NCBI RefSeq assembly: GCF_000317285.1
Contig: NZ_AJLN01000037.1
Coordinates: forward strand, 1-64,000
Length of the DNA stretch: 64,000 nt
Reading direction: 5' to 3'
DNA from: Chlorogloeopsis fritschii PCC 6912
GTDB taxonomy: Bacteria > Cyanobacteriota > Cyanobacteriia > Cyanobacteriales > Nostocaceae
The position numbers were made by a program, and so were the translations under genes. Under the pieces are notes generated by a model, which had not been told where the DNA came from, did not search any database, and was given only the letters and a program-made list of their open reading frames with translations. This document shows positions 53,545 to 62,139 of this stretch, piece by piece. Numbering within the stretch: position 1 is the first letter of the stretch; every line of letters starts with the position of its first letter.

Positions 53545-54570
53545 ATGAGGAGTGAATTAATTTCTAACGGGATGGCTGGACAATATGAAACAAAGTCCTT
53601 ATCCATCCCTGATGTCTCTGTGGTGGTGCCTGTGCGTGATGAAGTAGAAAGTTTGCCTCATTTGTTGGAGGCGATCGCTTCTACTTTAAAAAGTAGTCAG
53701 TTAAGTTACGAAATTATCTGTGTGGATGATGGTTCCACGGATGGTTCAGATCGGTTTCTCAAGGAACAAGCGCAAATTCGTCATGATTTAAAAGCCGTGA
53801 TTTTGCGTCGTAATTACGGTCAAACTGCGGCAATGGCGGCTGGTTTTTATTACGCCCACGGCAAAGCAGTTGTAACTTTAGATGCCGATTTGCAAAACGA
53901 TCCTGCGGATATACCCATGCTGTTGGCAAAGTTAGAGGAAGGCTACGATTTGGTGAGCGGTTGGCGGCAAGCACGCCAAGATGCTGCGGTAACGCGCTTA
54001 CTTCCTTCTAAAATTGCCAACTGGCTGATTCGGCGCGTCACCAGCGTACATATTCATGACTATGGTTGTTCGCTCAAAGCCTATCGTGCTGAACTGGTAG
54101 CTGATATGAACCTCTACGGAGAACTGCACCGCTTCTTGCCAGCGTTGGCGTATATTGAAGGCGCGAGAATTACAGAAATACCCGTGCGCCATCATGCCCG
54201 CCGATTTGGGCGCAGTAAGTACGGTTTGTCACGGACGTTCCGAGTCTTGATGGATTTGTTAACCATCGCTTTTATGAAAAAGTTTCTCACCCGCCCGATG
54301 CACGTTTTTGGGCTGTGGGGCTTAATTTCCATGATTTGGGGAGGAGCGATCGGCATTTACTTGACTTGGGTAAAATTTGCTTTGCATCAAGATATTGGCG
54401 ATCGCCCTTTGTTGATTTTGGCAGTACTGCTTTTGGTAACTGGGGTACAGTTATTTTGCTTTGGTTTGCTGGCTGAGTTATTAATGCGTACCTACCATGA
54501 ATCTCAAGGAAGACCAATTTATCGCGTGCGTGAGGTAGTAACAAAAAAAGAAATGGCAACTGACAGCTAA
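53545..54570 (+). CDS. GtrB/DPM1-like polyprenyl-phosphate glycosyltransferase
   Basis: 341 residues, GT2 family. The N-terminal domain has VSVVVPVRDEVESL, VDDGSTDGS and DADLQNDP (DxD); RFGRSKYG is the family's C-terminal loop. Two transmembrane segments follow (about 252-272 and 288-312). It moves a sugar from a nucleotide to polyprenyl phosphate for transfer outside. Co-transcribed with the NlpC/P60 gene (2-bp gap). Downstream there is a small palindrome GGGTCAATTCTGACCC (54593-54608). Confidence 0.92.
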   Translation: MRSELISNGMAGQYETKSLSIPDVSVVVPVRDEVESLPHLLEAIASTLKSSQLSYEIICVDDGSTDGSDRFLKEQAQIRHDLKAVILRRNYGQTAAMAAGFYYAHGKAVVTLDADLQNDPADIPMLLAKLEEGYDLVSGWRQARQDAAVTRLLPSKIANWLIRRVTSVHIHDYGCSLKAYRAELVADMNLYGELHRFLPALAYIEGARITEIPVRHHARRFGRSKYGLSRTFRVLMDLLTIAFMKKFLTRPMHVFGLWGLISMIWGGAIGIYLTWVKFALHQDIGDRPLLILAVLLLVTGVQLFCFGLLAELLMRTYHESQGRPIYRVREVVTKKEMATDS

Positions 54571-54647
54571 ATTTAACTACTTATTCAGGCAAGGGTCAAT
54601 TCTGACCCAGCCATGATCTCCGAAAATTTTTCTGGAAAATGTTTTAG

Positions 54648-55088
54648 CTAAAAAATGGTGGAGTCGATGGCGCTATTCACCGCGCTGCTGGTTCTGAACT
54701 CGTTAATGAGTGCCGACGACTGGGTGGCTGTAAAACTGGGCAAGCCAAAATTACTTATGGCTATAACCTGCCAGCAAAATACATCATACATACTGTCGGC
54801 CCAGTCTGGAAGGGCGGTACTCAAGGCGAAGCTGAATTGCTCACATCTTGCTATGTTAATAGCTTAAAACTAGCTGTTGAGAGAGATATTAAAGCGATCG
54901 CGTTCCCAGCAATTAGCTGTGGCATTTATGGTTACCCAGTGGAACAAGCCTCAAAAATTGCTATTTTGGAGACAATTAATTTTCTTCACGAGCACGATTC
55001 AATTACAAAAGTTATTTTCGCTTGTTTTGGCGATGAAGTTTACAACGCCTATTTACAAGCCTTTGCTAGCTTGAATAATGCAGTTTAA
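54648..55088 (+). pseudogene. 5'-truncated macro-domain (O-acetyl-ADP-ribose deacetylase-like) gene
   Basis: In the frame from 54657 the translation reads GGVDGAIHRAAGSELVNEC, TGQAKITYGYNLPAKYIIHT, then AIAFPAISCGIYGYPVE and ends at 55088, all standard macro-domain (YmdB type). The first ~35 residues with the VDAIVNAAN box are missing: a TAG stands just upstream in this frame (about 54645). Internal starts (for example TTG 54837) would give only half a domain. A deletion removed the start. Confidence 0.8.
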
Positions 55089-55333
55089 GTAAGTTTGCGA
55101 GAAAAATTCAATATATATCAATGTTGGATTATAGGTAAAAATTTCATATAATCCTCGCTTACGGTATTCTACGGCATAGCTCTGTATAATAACCACATAG
55201 GGACGTAAAAAAGAAATTTTCCGTATATCCCAGGCAGTAAGCCGTTGTAATGCTTGATATATTCGGATTGAGAAAAAGTTTATTAAGTAATTCAAGAAAC
55301 TTTTTATAGCTACATAGTAAACCAGAAAGCTAA

Positions 55334-55927
55334 ATGTCTCCTGAAGAATTGAAGCAACTCGTCAAGCAGCACGGAAAGGCAGCAAAAGAATTTGAGAAAG
55401 AGGCTATTCAGATTGGTGATGCTTACTTTATCCAGAATTTCAAGTTTTCACCGATGATGGAGCAATCCTTGGATGCGCTTCTAGCTCCTAGAAAGAATCT
55501 TGATTATGGCATTCCTGATATTCGAGTCTTTGCAAAGCCCAAAGGATATTATCTATTCAGTTCTGATGAAGAAGATACAGAGATTGAAATTACTGATTTG
55601 CTAGCTTTTCTGCGTGCGATTTATCCAGATTACTATGTTTACTCCACAATGCCGGACTGGTGGACTGAAGAAGATATGCTAAATGAGGCTGAAGTTATGC
55701 AGCCAATGGATTTCGCTATCTGGATGTTAGATCATTTTCGACCTGAAGATTCTGAAGAAGAAGCGTTACTGAATACATGGCTAGGCTCCTTAAAATCAGA
55801 GTTGGGGGAAGAGATTATTGCCTACAAGTTTGATGATGATGACGATTCTAATTGCGCGTTTGCTCCATACATCTTTGAAGGGGAGCGTTGTATAATTCTG
55901 ATCGTCAGGTATTGGAGCCAGCTTTGA
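55334..55927 (+). CDS. Acidic soluble protein, function unknown (possible integron cassette)
   Basis: 197 residues, strongly acidic (SSDEEDTEIEIT, FDDDDDSN), mixed alpha/beta, no signal or membrane segment. I recognise no family; acidity and size resemble immunity-like or antirestriction proteins, which is only a guess. An attC-like palindrome starts 20 bp after the stop, the classical layout of an integron gene cassette. Confidence 0.65.
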   Translation: MSPEELKQLVKQHGKAAKEFEKEAIQIGDAYFIQNFKFSPMMEQSLDALLAPRKNLDYGIPDIRVFAKPKGYYLFSSDEEDTEIEITDLLAFLRAIYPDYYVYSTMPDWWTEEDMLNEAEVMQPMDFAIWMLDHFRPEDSEEEALLNTWLGSLKSELGEEIIAYKFDDDDDSNCAFAPYIFEGERCIILIVRYWSQL

Positions 55928-55947
55928 ACCATTCCATGCTCCCGGAT

Positions 55948-56036
55948 GTCTAACAAACCCAATGCACACCAACCGTATAATTTTGCTTGGTTGGGTACGA
56001 GAGGTTGCCTGCGGTGGGTGAACGGGGTCGTTAGCT
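55948..56036 (+). other. attC-like site 1
   Basis: GTCTAAC (55948-55954, RYYYAAC type) starts and GTTAGCT (56030-56036) ends an 89-bp imperfect palindrome; the outer 30 bases on each side are largely complementary (CTAACAAACCC with GGGGTCGTTAG). This is the plan of an integron recombination site. Confidence 0.5.
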
Positions 56037-56089
56037 GGCTCTATCCTGTTTGTGGGACATCCTCAAAGCTTACCTGTTAGTCCCCAAAA

Positions 56090-56541
56090 TCAGGGTGTGT
56101 CGATTTCGTTGACAAGCTGTAAAATGCTGTTGCGTAGAGGTTCTGCGACCCAAAATCCAGCCTCATCGATCAACGCATTCAGCAAAGGCTTTACTTCTGC
56201 AATCAAGCCTTGACTTTTTGCTTCGATCAAGATCCCCAAAATTCCTGTAGCTACTAGCCGACCTCGGCTTTGATCTCGACTGCCAGGACGATCGCTTCTG
56301 CTTCTCCGATATCAAGTTCATTGCTCAGGGCTTCGACAAGTGTGCGATCGCTAACAGCACGAGTTTGAATCCAGTCAAAGGTTTGTACTTCAGTCGCACC
56401 TGCAACAGGAAAATTGGGGTCAGTGAGTTCTTGATAAACGGCTTCGGGAATAAGAACCGTTCCGTATAGTTGATGAAGGAGATGGAGATGATTTATTGCA
56501 GCAAGGTTGTTGATGGGTGATGTGTCACTGACAATAATCAC
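56090..56541 (-). pseudogene. Decayed PIN-domain toxin (DUF3368 type)
   Basis: The first 95 codons encode the start of a PIN-domain RNase: SDTSPINNL with the first catalytic Asp, then LDIGEAEAIVLA with the second acidic cluster. At about 56255 the frame ends after EIKAE; the remaining part (GILGILIEAKSQGLI, then ALIDEAGFWVAEPL) is in another frame and stops at 56090. A stretch holding the third acidic site (usually LLIDE) is missing, so a deletion of some 15-20 residues and a frameshift have inactivated the toxin. It overlaps the antitoxin by 4 bp. Confidence 0.8.
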
Positions 56542-56783
56542 AATCTGCCCATCTCCCGCAGGTTTTGAATGTCCCGTTCCAAATCTTCCACCCCGTAATG
56601 TACTGGGATGTGACGGCTAGCAAGTAGATGCTGAAATGCTACGCGGTGCATTCCTGCAAATCGGCTGGCTTGGGCAAGGGTAAGCTTTTCTCGCTGAAAG
56701 AGCATGACAGCGATTTCTTGACGCATTTCAGCCTCAGTCATGCGAGTTGCGGTTAAAATTTCGTCAGGGACAACAACACTCAT
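56538..56783 (-). CDS. UPF0175-family antitoxin
   Basis: 81 residues from ATG 56781-56783; the frame is open further upstream into an attC-like site, but the family starts here (MSVVVPDEIL). It has the UPF0175 helix-turn-helix pattern (REKLTLAQASRFAGMHRVAF). The gene overlaps the PIN toxin by ATGA, the usual antitoxin-first order. Because the toxin is broken, the antitoxin may now be a relic or act against related toxins elsewhere. Confidence 0.85.
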   Translation of the reverse strand: MSVVVPDEILTATRMTEAEMRQEIAVMLFQREKLTLAQASRFAGMHRVAFQHLLASRHIPVHYGVEDLERDIQNLREMGRL

Positions 56784-56853
56784 GGCTAAATTCCTCGCTA
56801 CCCTTACTATTTTACGCTTGTGAGCCAGCAGATGTCTGTGTTCTGTCGAGCCA

Positions 56854-56893
56854 GCTAACACTGCGTTGCCGCCGCTGCACATGACCGTTATGC
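56854..56893. other. attC-like site 2 (short)
   Basis: GCTAAC and GTTATGC bound a short imperfect palindrome with the inner boxes CTGCGTTGCC and GCTGCAC. Together with site 1 it would bracket the toxin-antitoxin pair as a cassette. Weaker than site 1. Confidence 0.35.
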
Positions 56894-56986
56894 GGCTAGT
56901 TGATCGGTGAAGGCGCAAGCAAAAGCTTACTGATGAGAGTTCGGCACCAAGCCAGATGGAGATGGCTTGTTACTTGAACAATAGAG

Positions 56987-57667
56987 TTATTTGATATATA
57001 TCTGTGCAACCATTTCTGTACGCGACGAAACTCCTAGCTTACGGAACATTCGCTTCAGAGCCTGCTTGACAGAATTTTCGGTAATCCAAAGTTCATTCCC
57101 GATTTCTGCATTGGTTCGCCCCAAAGCAACCAAATTGGCAATTTGTAACTCACGCGGCGTTAATCTGTTGATAGTAAACGATTGATGTTGAGGTTCCAAA
57201 GCTGCGCTTTGTGCGAATCGGAGGCTTGCAGTCCAAGCGGATAGGTGCAAACAAATGGCGCTCAGATCGGCTAAATCTTGAGTATCAAAGGCAGGCATTG
57301 ATTTTTCACGGGTACATCCCACTGAACCTACTACTTGAGCGCGATTAACGATCGGCCCTGCCATCACATGCCAGTGATCCGGACGAGGACAGATTAATTT
57401 CCAAGCCTTGGGTGTTGTCACCAGTCCTTCATGCACAGGTGTATGGCGTTCTGCAATGTAACGTGCTATGGGATTATGTTCAAGGGATAGGGCGATGTTA
57501 AGAACTTTTTGCAGCGTTTGTTCTGCCGGAAGTCGATCGAAGAAAAATATCCCCGATCGCTTGGCAACAAAATACTCACCAATCTTTGGCGCAAGGTGCG
57601 ATCGTAAGTCTTCTTCATCCTTTGCTTGATAAATTTCTTCAAATAGAAGCTTCAAAGAGATTGTCAT
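56987..57667 (-). CDS. LuxR-type regulator with GAF-like N-terminal domain
   Basis: 226 residues. The N-terminal ~150 residues look like a GAF-type sensor (IGEYFVAKRSGIFFFDRL, then AGPIVNRAQVVGSVGCTR), the C-terminus is a LuxR HTH (LTPRELQIANLVALGRT, NEAEIG-type helix and KQALKRMFRKLGVSSR). No receiver domain, so a ligand rather than phosphorylation is expected. It is divergent from the DJ-1/PfpI gene with about 100 bp between starts, and probably regulates it. Confidence 0.88.
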   Translation of the reverse strand: MTISLKLLFEEIYQAKDEEDLRSHLAPKIGEYFVAKRSGIFFFDRLPAEQTLQKVLNIALSLEHNPIARYIAERHTPVHEGLVTTPKAWKLICPRPDHWHVMAGPIVNRAQVVGSVGCTREKSMPAFDTQDLADLSAICLHLSAWTASLRFAQSAALEPQHQSFTINRLTPRELQIANLVALGRTNAEIGNELWITENSVKQALKRMFRKLGVSSRTEMVAQIYIK

Positions 57668-57766
57668 GACGGTGAAAAGAGTACTCGATCGAGGACTAGG
57701 CGCGGTGGGTTGTCATTTTTAGTATAGAGATCAATTCATTACAAACCGGATCAGGAGATTTGATTC

Positions 57767-58429
57767 ATGCGTCACTCACAACAGTATGTCGTTGGGTTGG
57801 TCTTTTACCCTGGCATGACGGCACTCGATATCATTGGGCCGCAAACCGTATTTAGTGCTCTGCCAGGTATCCAAATCCACCGTATCTGGAAAACGCTAGA
57901 TCCAATTCAAACTGATGATGGGATGAGAATTATCCCAGATACGACCTTTGATAATTGTCCGCCTCTAGACATCATTTGTATTGGCGGTGGTTTAGCCCAA
58001 AGTGCAGTCGTAGACGATCCAGAAATACTGGCATTTTTGCGGCAACAGGGTAGTATGGCAAAATTTGTTACCTCGGTTTGTGGTGGTTCTGAGTTTCTGG
58101 CAAGAGCAGGATTGCTTCAAGGATATCGTTCTGCAACTCACTGGATGTTTCGCGAACAACTGGCAGCAGCAGGAGTTCAAGTCAGTACCGAGCGAGTGGT
58201 AATCGATCGCGATCGCATGAGTGGTGGTGGTGTTACCGCAGGGATTGATTTTGGTCTAGAGCTCGCCAAAGTACTTTATGGTGAGGAAACTGCCAAGATG
58301 ATTCAGCTATTAATAGAATACGATCCCGCTCCGCCCTTTGATGTCGGTTCTCCCGAAAAAGCAGGTGCAGATCTAGTTAATAAAGCAATGTTATACGCTG
58401 CTGAAGCATTGAATTTAAAAGTCAAGTAG
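57767..58429 (+). CDS. DJ-1/PfpI family protein (isonitrile hydratase-like)
   Basis: 220 residues with the flavodoxin-like DJ-1/PfpI fold. The nucleophile elbow is TSVCGGSEFLA, Cys in the usual position, and GMTALDIIGP near the N-terminus is typical of isonitrile hydratase (InhA) and the N-domain of FtrA regulators. GGTGVTAGID-like segment (GGGVTAGIDFGL) completes the site. It has no HTH, so it is an enzyme. Likely in an operon with the DUF6220 gene 10 bp downstream. Substrate not proven. Confidence 0.9.
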   Translation: MRHSQQYVVGLVFYPGMTALDIIGPQTVFSALPGIQIHRIWKTLDPIQTDDGMRIIPDTTFDNCPPLDIICIGGGLAQSAVVDDPEILAFLRQQGSMAKFVTSVCGGSEFLARAGLLQGYRSATHWMFREQLAAAGVQVSTERVVIDRDRMSGGGVTAGIDFGLELAKVLYGEETAKMIQLLIEYDPAPPFDVGSPEKAGADLVNKAMLYAAEALNLKVK

Positions 58430-58439
58430 GTAGTTTGAA

Positions 58440-58868
58440 ATGACCGCAAATCCAGAAATAAATCGCGATATTGCTGCTAAAAGCTGGGTCAAAATTGGTT
58501 TTTACGCGACTTCAATCCTCTTTAACGTCTGCTTAATTGCTCAAGTATTAACGGTTGGTGTTGCATACTTCACCGATCCTACCTGGTGGAATGTTCATGT
58601 GTGGCTCGTGCGAGGGTATAGTGGACTGTTGCTAATATTGCTAGCAGGGTTGTTGATCGCTCCATTCTCGAACTCAATCCGATCGCTTACCGTCAGTCTA
58701 CCCGTACTGCTTGCTCTCCAATTTTGCAGCATTCGTCTTCAGACTCCTCTTCATTTAGAGGTGCTTCATCCTCTGACTGGATTCACGTTATTCTATGTTT
58801 CTTCAAGCCTTGTACATCGTGTATCGCGTGAGTTGTTTAACAAGCCAGACGCTGTAACTGAATCTTAA
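58440..58868 (+). CDS. DUF6220-like four-helix membrane protein
   Basis: 142 residues with four transmembrane segments. WWNVHVWLVRGY and LLALQFCSI, then HPLTGFTLFY, fit the DUF6220 pattern (His in helix 2 and in helix 4). The starts of such proteins hint at heme or quinone-like ligand sites, unproven. Follows the DJ-1/PfpI gene by 10 bp. Confidence 0.8.
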   Translation: MTANPEINRDIAAKSWVKIGFYATSILFNVCLIAQVLTVGVAYFTDPTWWNVHVWLVRGYSGLLLILLAGLLIAPFSNSIRSLTVSLPVLLALQFCSIRLQTPLHLEVLHPLTGFTLFYVSSSLVHRVSRELFNKPDAVTES

Positions 58869-58928
58869 GAGGAACTTGTAACAATTATTTATAAGTTTTA
58901 CTAGCAGTAAAAAGTGAAGCATCAAACG

Positions 58929-59762
58929 TTAATGTTGAACTTTTTGTGGAGCTTTAAAAGTTGAAAACTCGCAAATAGAATTAAACGGACAAAACTTACA
59001 GTGATAACCAGGATTAGGCGGGAAAATTTGACTAAATTTATGATTTTGTTGTTGATATTTTTGTAAATCTTCCTGATGCTTTTGGGCAATACTAGCTAAC
59101 TCAAATTCAACAAAATCCAATTCCCCTCTCGTCACACTGATTAAATCTGATTTTTTGCAAAATTCCAAATTATAAAAAGAAGCAACAGCTTTTTGCCGAG
59201 GATAAAGATAACGAGCAGCGACCAAATAAACTAATGCTTGGCGACGGTCAAATGTAGATTTACCTGTTTTGAAATCTAAAATATGTAAAGCACCTGTGGA
59301 CTCAATAAAAACACAGTCCATCGTCGCATACAAGCGGAAGGAATAATGCTTTTGTTCAACCCAAATTGGTTTGGGAAAACCTTCATCACCACGAGTCAGG
59401 AGAATCACCCGCTTTCCTGAAAGTAACGGCTCATCGTGATATTTTGTTAAAATTTGTAACACGCGCTGCTGAACTTCTTCGCAAGAGTGAGCAAGTTTGA
59501 GTAACTCTGCTACTTTTTGCACGCCATCTGATTGATTTAACAGATGTCTATTGTGATGAAATTCATAAATACCTTTCTGCGCTAATAAACCGATACGCTG
59601 AGGCGCAGTGACTTTTGCTAACAGTGCTTGAACTTGTGGTTCGTGCTGGCGTGCTTTGATAAATCCCCGTCTCATTTGGCAATGCAAATGTTGCTGCCCT
59701 GCTGCTGGGGCAACTAATGACCAAAGATGATAACTGGCGAAAGGTCGCTCAGAAATTGACAT
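58929..59762 (-). CDS. Cas4/RecB-like PD-(D/E)XK nuclease with Fe-S cysteines
   Basis: 277 residues. The nuclease core is visible as LYATMDCVF... and LHILDFKTGK (Asp and Lys of the PD-(D/E)XK motif) and QALVYLVAARYLYP. The C-terminal CKFCPFNSIC, together with one upstream Cys, matches the 4Fe-4S clasp of Cas4/AddB-like nucleases. No CRISPR array or cas gene is close. Probably a DNA repair exonuclease of the PDDEXK_1 family. Confidence 0.85.
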   Translation of the reverse strand: MSISERPFASYHLWSLVAPAAGQQHLHCQMRRGFIKARQHEPQVQALLAKVTAPQRIGLLAQKGIYEFHHNRHLLNQSDGVQKVAELLKLAHSCEEVQQRVLQILTKYHDEPLLSGKRVILLTRGDEGFPKPIWVEQKHYSFRLYATMDCVFIESTGALHILDFKTGKSTFDRRQALVYLVAARYLYPRQKAVASFYNLEFCKKSDLISVTRGELDFVEFELASIAQKHQEDLQKYQQQNHKFSQIFPPNPGYHCKFCPFNSICEFSTFKAPQKVQH

Positions 59763-59846
59763 TGCTTAATAACGGTGAGAAGACAAAGGGGATAAATTAG
59801 GATACACCCATTTTGCTGAAAGCTTCATGTAGTATTTAAATAATGG

Positions 59847-61304
59847 ATGAAAAAAGTGGCAAAAATGAACGCCAGTAGCAACTCCAGCAAAATAAAATTT
59901 GGTACTGATGGATGGCGAGGAATCATAGCCGATGACTTTACTTTCTCTAATGTACGGAAAGTAACGCGAGCGATCGCAAGTTATATTGAAACAGCCTATA
60001 CTAAAAATCGACCAGTTCTTGTTGCCTACGATACTCGCTTTTTAGCTGAACAGTTTGCCCTTACAGCAGCTAAAGTCTTAGCAGACTTGGGTTGGACGGT
60101 TAAAATTACCGAGCGGGATTGCCCGACGCCAGTAATTGCTTACAATGCCCGTTACTTAAATTCTGCTGGGGCGTTAATGTTTACCGCCAGCCATAACCCA
60201 GCACCATACTGTGGGATTAAATATATCCCCGATTATGCCGGGCCTGCCACTCCAGAAATCACTGATACTATTGTGGCAAATATTGAAGGTGCATCGGATG
60301 TTCCACCCCCCAATCCCCCAGTTAGCTATATTTCTACCTTCGATCCTAAGCCAGACTATATGCGATTTCTCTACACTTTGCTGGATGTGCAGAAAATTCG
60401 TAATGCCAGATTGAAGGTAAAGTATGATGCCCTTCATTCTACTTCTCGCGGTTATCTTGATGAAGTTTTGCAACATTGCGGCTGCGATTTTGAAACTTTT
60501 CATGCTTGGCGCGATGTTTTATTCGGTGGAGGAATGCCAGAACCTAAGCAAGAACAACTTAATCAGCTTGTAGAAGCAGTACGCTGCGACAAAGCCGATT
60601 TAGGTTTGGCTACCGATGGAGATAGTGATCGCTTCGGTATTGTTGATGAACAAGGGAATTTTCTCACCCCCAATACTGTACTGTTAATTCTAATACGTCA
60701 CTTAATCAAAAATAAAAATAAAACAGGTGCAATTGTCCGTACAGTTGCTACTACTCACTTACTGGATAACTTAGCAGCTAAGTATGAATTGCAATTATTT
60801 GAAACACCAGTAGGTTTTAAATATATCGGCGCAAAAATGCGTGAAACTAATGTGTTGATTGGTGGAGAAGAATCTGGTGGCTTAAGTATTATCGGACATA
60901 TTCCTGAGAAGGATGGCATTTTAGCTAATATGTTAGTGGCAGAAGCGATCGCTTACGAAGGTAAGCCATTGAGTGCCCTTGTCCAAGAAGCAATTGCCGA
61001 AGCTGATGGCCCTATATACAACAAGCGTCTTGATTTACACCTAACTGAAGCCCATAAAACTGCTACCATAAATTTTTATACTAAATATACCCCTGCAGAA
61101 GTTGCAGGAATTAAAGTTAAACAAGTGGGGAAAAAAGACGGCGTTAAACTTTATTTAGAAGAAGGTAGCTGGGTGCTTTTGCGCCCTTCCGGAACAGAAC
61201 CTTTAATGCGCGTCTACATGGAAACTAAATTTCCCGAAAAGTTAACCCCAATCGCCCAAGCGATGGAGTCTGTGATTAATCAACTCCAAGCTGTAACTGT
61301 GTAG
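59847..61304 (+). CDS. Phosphoglucomutase/phosphomannomutase
   Basis: 485 residues of the alpha-D-phosphohexomutase superfamily. The four domain markers are there: KFGTDGWRGII, the phosphoserine loop TASHNPAPYCGIKYIP, the metal loop DGDSDRFG, sugar loop GEESGG and RPSGTEPL. It interconverts hexose-1-phosphate and hexose-6-phosphate; which sugar is preferred cannot be told. Starts: ATG 59847 or 59865. Links to galactokinase in sugar use. Confidence 0.93.
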   Translation: MKKVAKMNASSNSSKIKFGTDGWRGIIADDFTFSNVRKVTRAIASYIETAYTKNRPVLVAYDTRFLAEQFALTAAKVLADLGWTVKITERDCPTPVIAYNARYLNSAGALMFTASHNPAPYCGIKYIPDYAGPATPEITDTIVANIEGASDVPPPNPPVSYISTFDPKPDYMRFLYTLLDVQKIRNARLKVKYDALHSTSRGYLDEVLQHCGCDFETFHAWRDVLFGGGMPEPKQEQLNQLVEAVRCDKADLGLATDGDSDRFGIVDEQGNFLTPNTVLLILIRHLIKNKNKTGAIVRTVATTHLLDNLAAKYELQLFETPVGFKYIGAKMRETNVLIGGEESGGLSIIGHIPEKDGILANMLVAEAIAYEGKPLSALVQEAIAEADGPIYNKRLDLHLTEAHKTATINFYTKYTPAEVAGIKVKQVGKKDGVKLYLEEGSWVLLRPSGTEPLMRVYMETKFPEKLTPIAQAMESVINQLQAVTV

Positions 61305-61310
61305 AGTAAT

Positions 61311-61472
61311 TAGGGGCTAGGGGCTAGGGACTAGGGACTAGTAAGAGGAGGGGGGGGAGGGGGAGAGTGGGAGACAAGGGGAGAATCTTTCTCCGTGTCC
61401 CCGTGTCCTCTTCCCAATCCCCAATTCCCACTCCCCTGTCCCCTGTAACCTATCCCCTGTCCCCTTCTTCAT
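61311..61472. repeat. Heptamer repeat followed by G-rich and C/T-rich tracts
   Basis: 61311-61342 is the reverse complement of the CCCCTAG heptamer family; then a G/A tract (about 61347-61385, with two G5-G8 runs) and a complementary C/T tract (about 61395-61465). The two tracts could pair, and the G-runs might form a quadruplex. Confidence 0.6.
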
Positions 61473-61748
61473 ATGAAATCCTTTGCAACTCTTGTCACAA
61501 CGATAGTTATAGCTGTCTGGGTGGTGGCTATTGCCATCCTTTCAGTACAAAATGCCACCCCAGTATCTTTGAGATTTATCACTTTTCAATCAATTCAGCT
61601 TCCTGTGGGCTTATTACTAGCTTTTTGTGCTGGAGTAGGCATGATTGGTATGGCGTTAATACAACCTCTGTGGGGTATAGCAGATTCTGGGGAAAGAGGT
61701 TCTACCAGAGAAAATGATACCGAATTTTTTGTAGATGAAGATTTTTAA
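61473..61748 (+). CDS. LapA-domain small membrane protein
   Basis: 91 residues with two transmembrane segments (about 5-24 and 44-66) around a conserved loop (SVQNATPVSLRFITFQS), the LapA (DUF1049) pattern; a polar acidic tail follows. The start is without a Shine-Dalgarno site and lies right after the C/T-rich repeat. LapA proteins in enterobacteria work in LPS assembly control; role in cyanobacteria unknown. Confidence 0.88.
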   Translation: MKSFATLVTTIVIAVWVVAIAILSVQNATPVSLRFITFQSIQLPVGLLLAFCAGVGMIGMALIQPLWGIADSGERGSTRENDTEFFVDEDF

Positions 61749-62139
61749 TTCTAAAGACATATATCTGAAGATAGAACTATTGTTTTTATATCTCTAGCCA
61801 ATCACTGAATTGACTATTGATAAAATTCTCTATTAATACTTGCTTGCCGATCGCGACTATTCCTAGTAGAGTTATATGTAATTGAAAATAAATTTCAACA
61901 AATTCCAAATTACATTAATGCAATTTTCCTCCTCTGACCGAGCCTAGCCTAAAAATTAAATCTAGTGGAGGGCGTCCTGACGCTCTACTTACAACCGCTG
62001 TATATCCAGTCGAGTACAGCGGTTTTACTTTATCTTGCTCATGCCAGATTGAGTAATTTATGGATGATGTGAATTAGAATCCTGTGTTAAAAATGAAAAA
62101 AATTATCATTAATTGCTAATATTCCCAAGGAGTTTTCAG
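61749..62139. other. Intergenic region with two hairpins
   Basis: Contains a small palindrome GAGGGCGTCCTGACGCTCT (61966-61985) and the terminator-like hairpin at 61993-62024; otherwise AT-rich, no gene. Confidence 0.5.
61993..62024 (+). terminator. Intrinsic terminator-like hairpin
   Basis: AACCGCTGTA (61993-62002) and TACAGCGGTT (62015-62024) form a 10-bp stem, followed by TTACTTTA. Downstream of the LapA gene. Confidence 0.55.

Noticed and set aside
58929-59762. Cas4 of a CRISPR system
   Set aside because: No array or other cas genes in the window; stand-alone PDDEXK nucleases are common.
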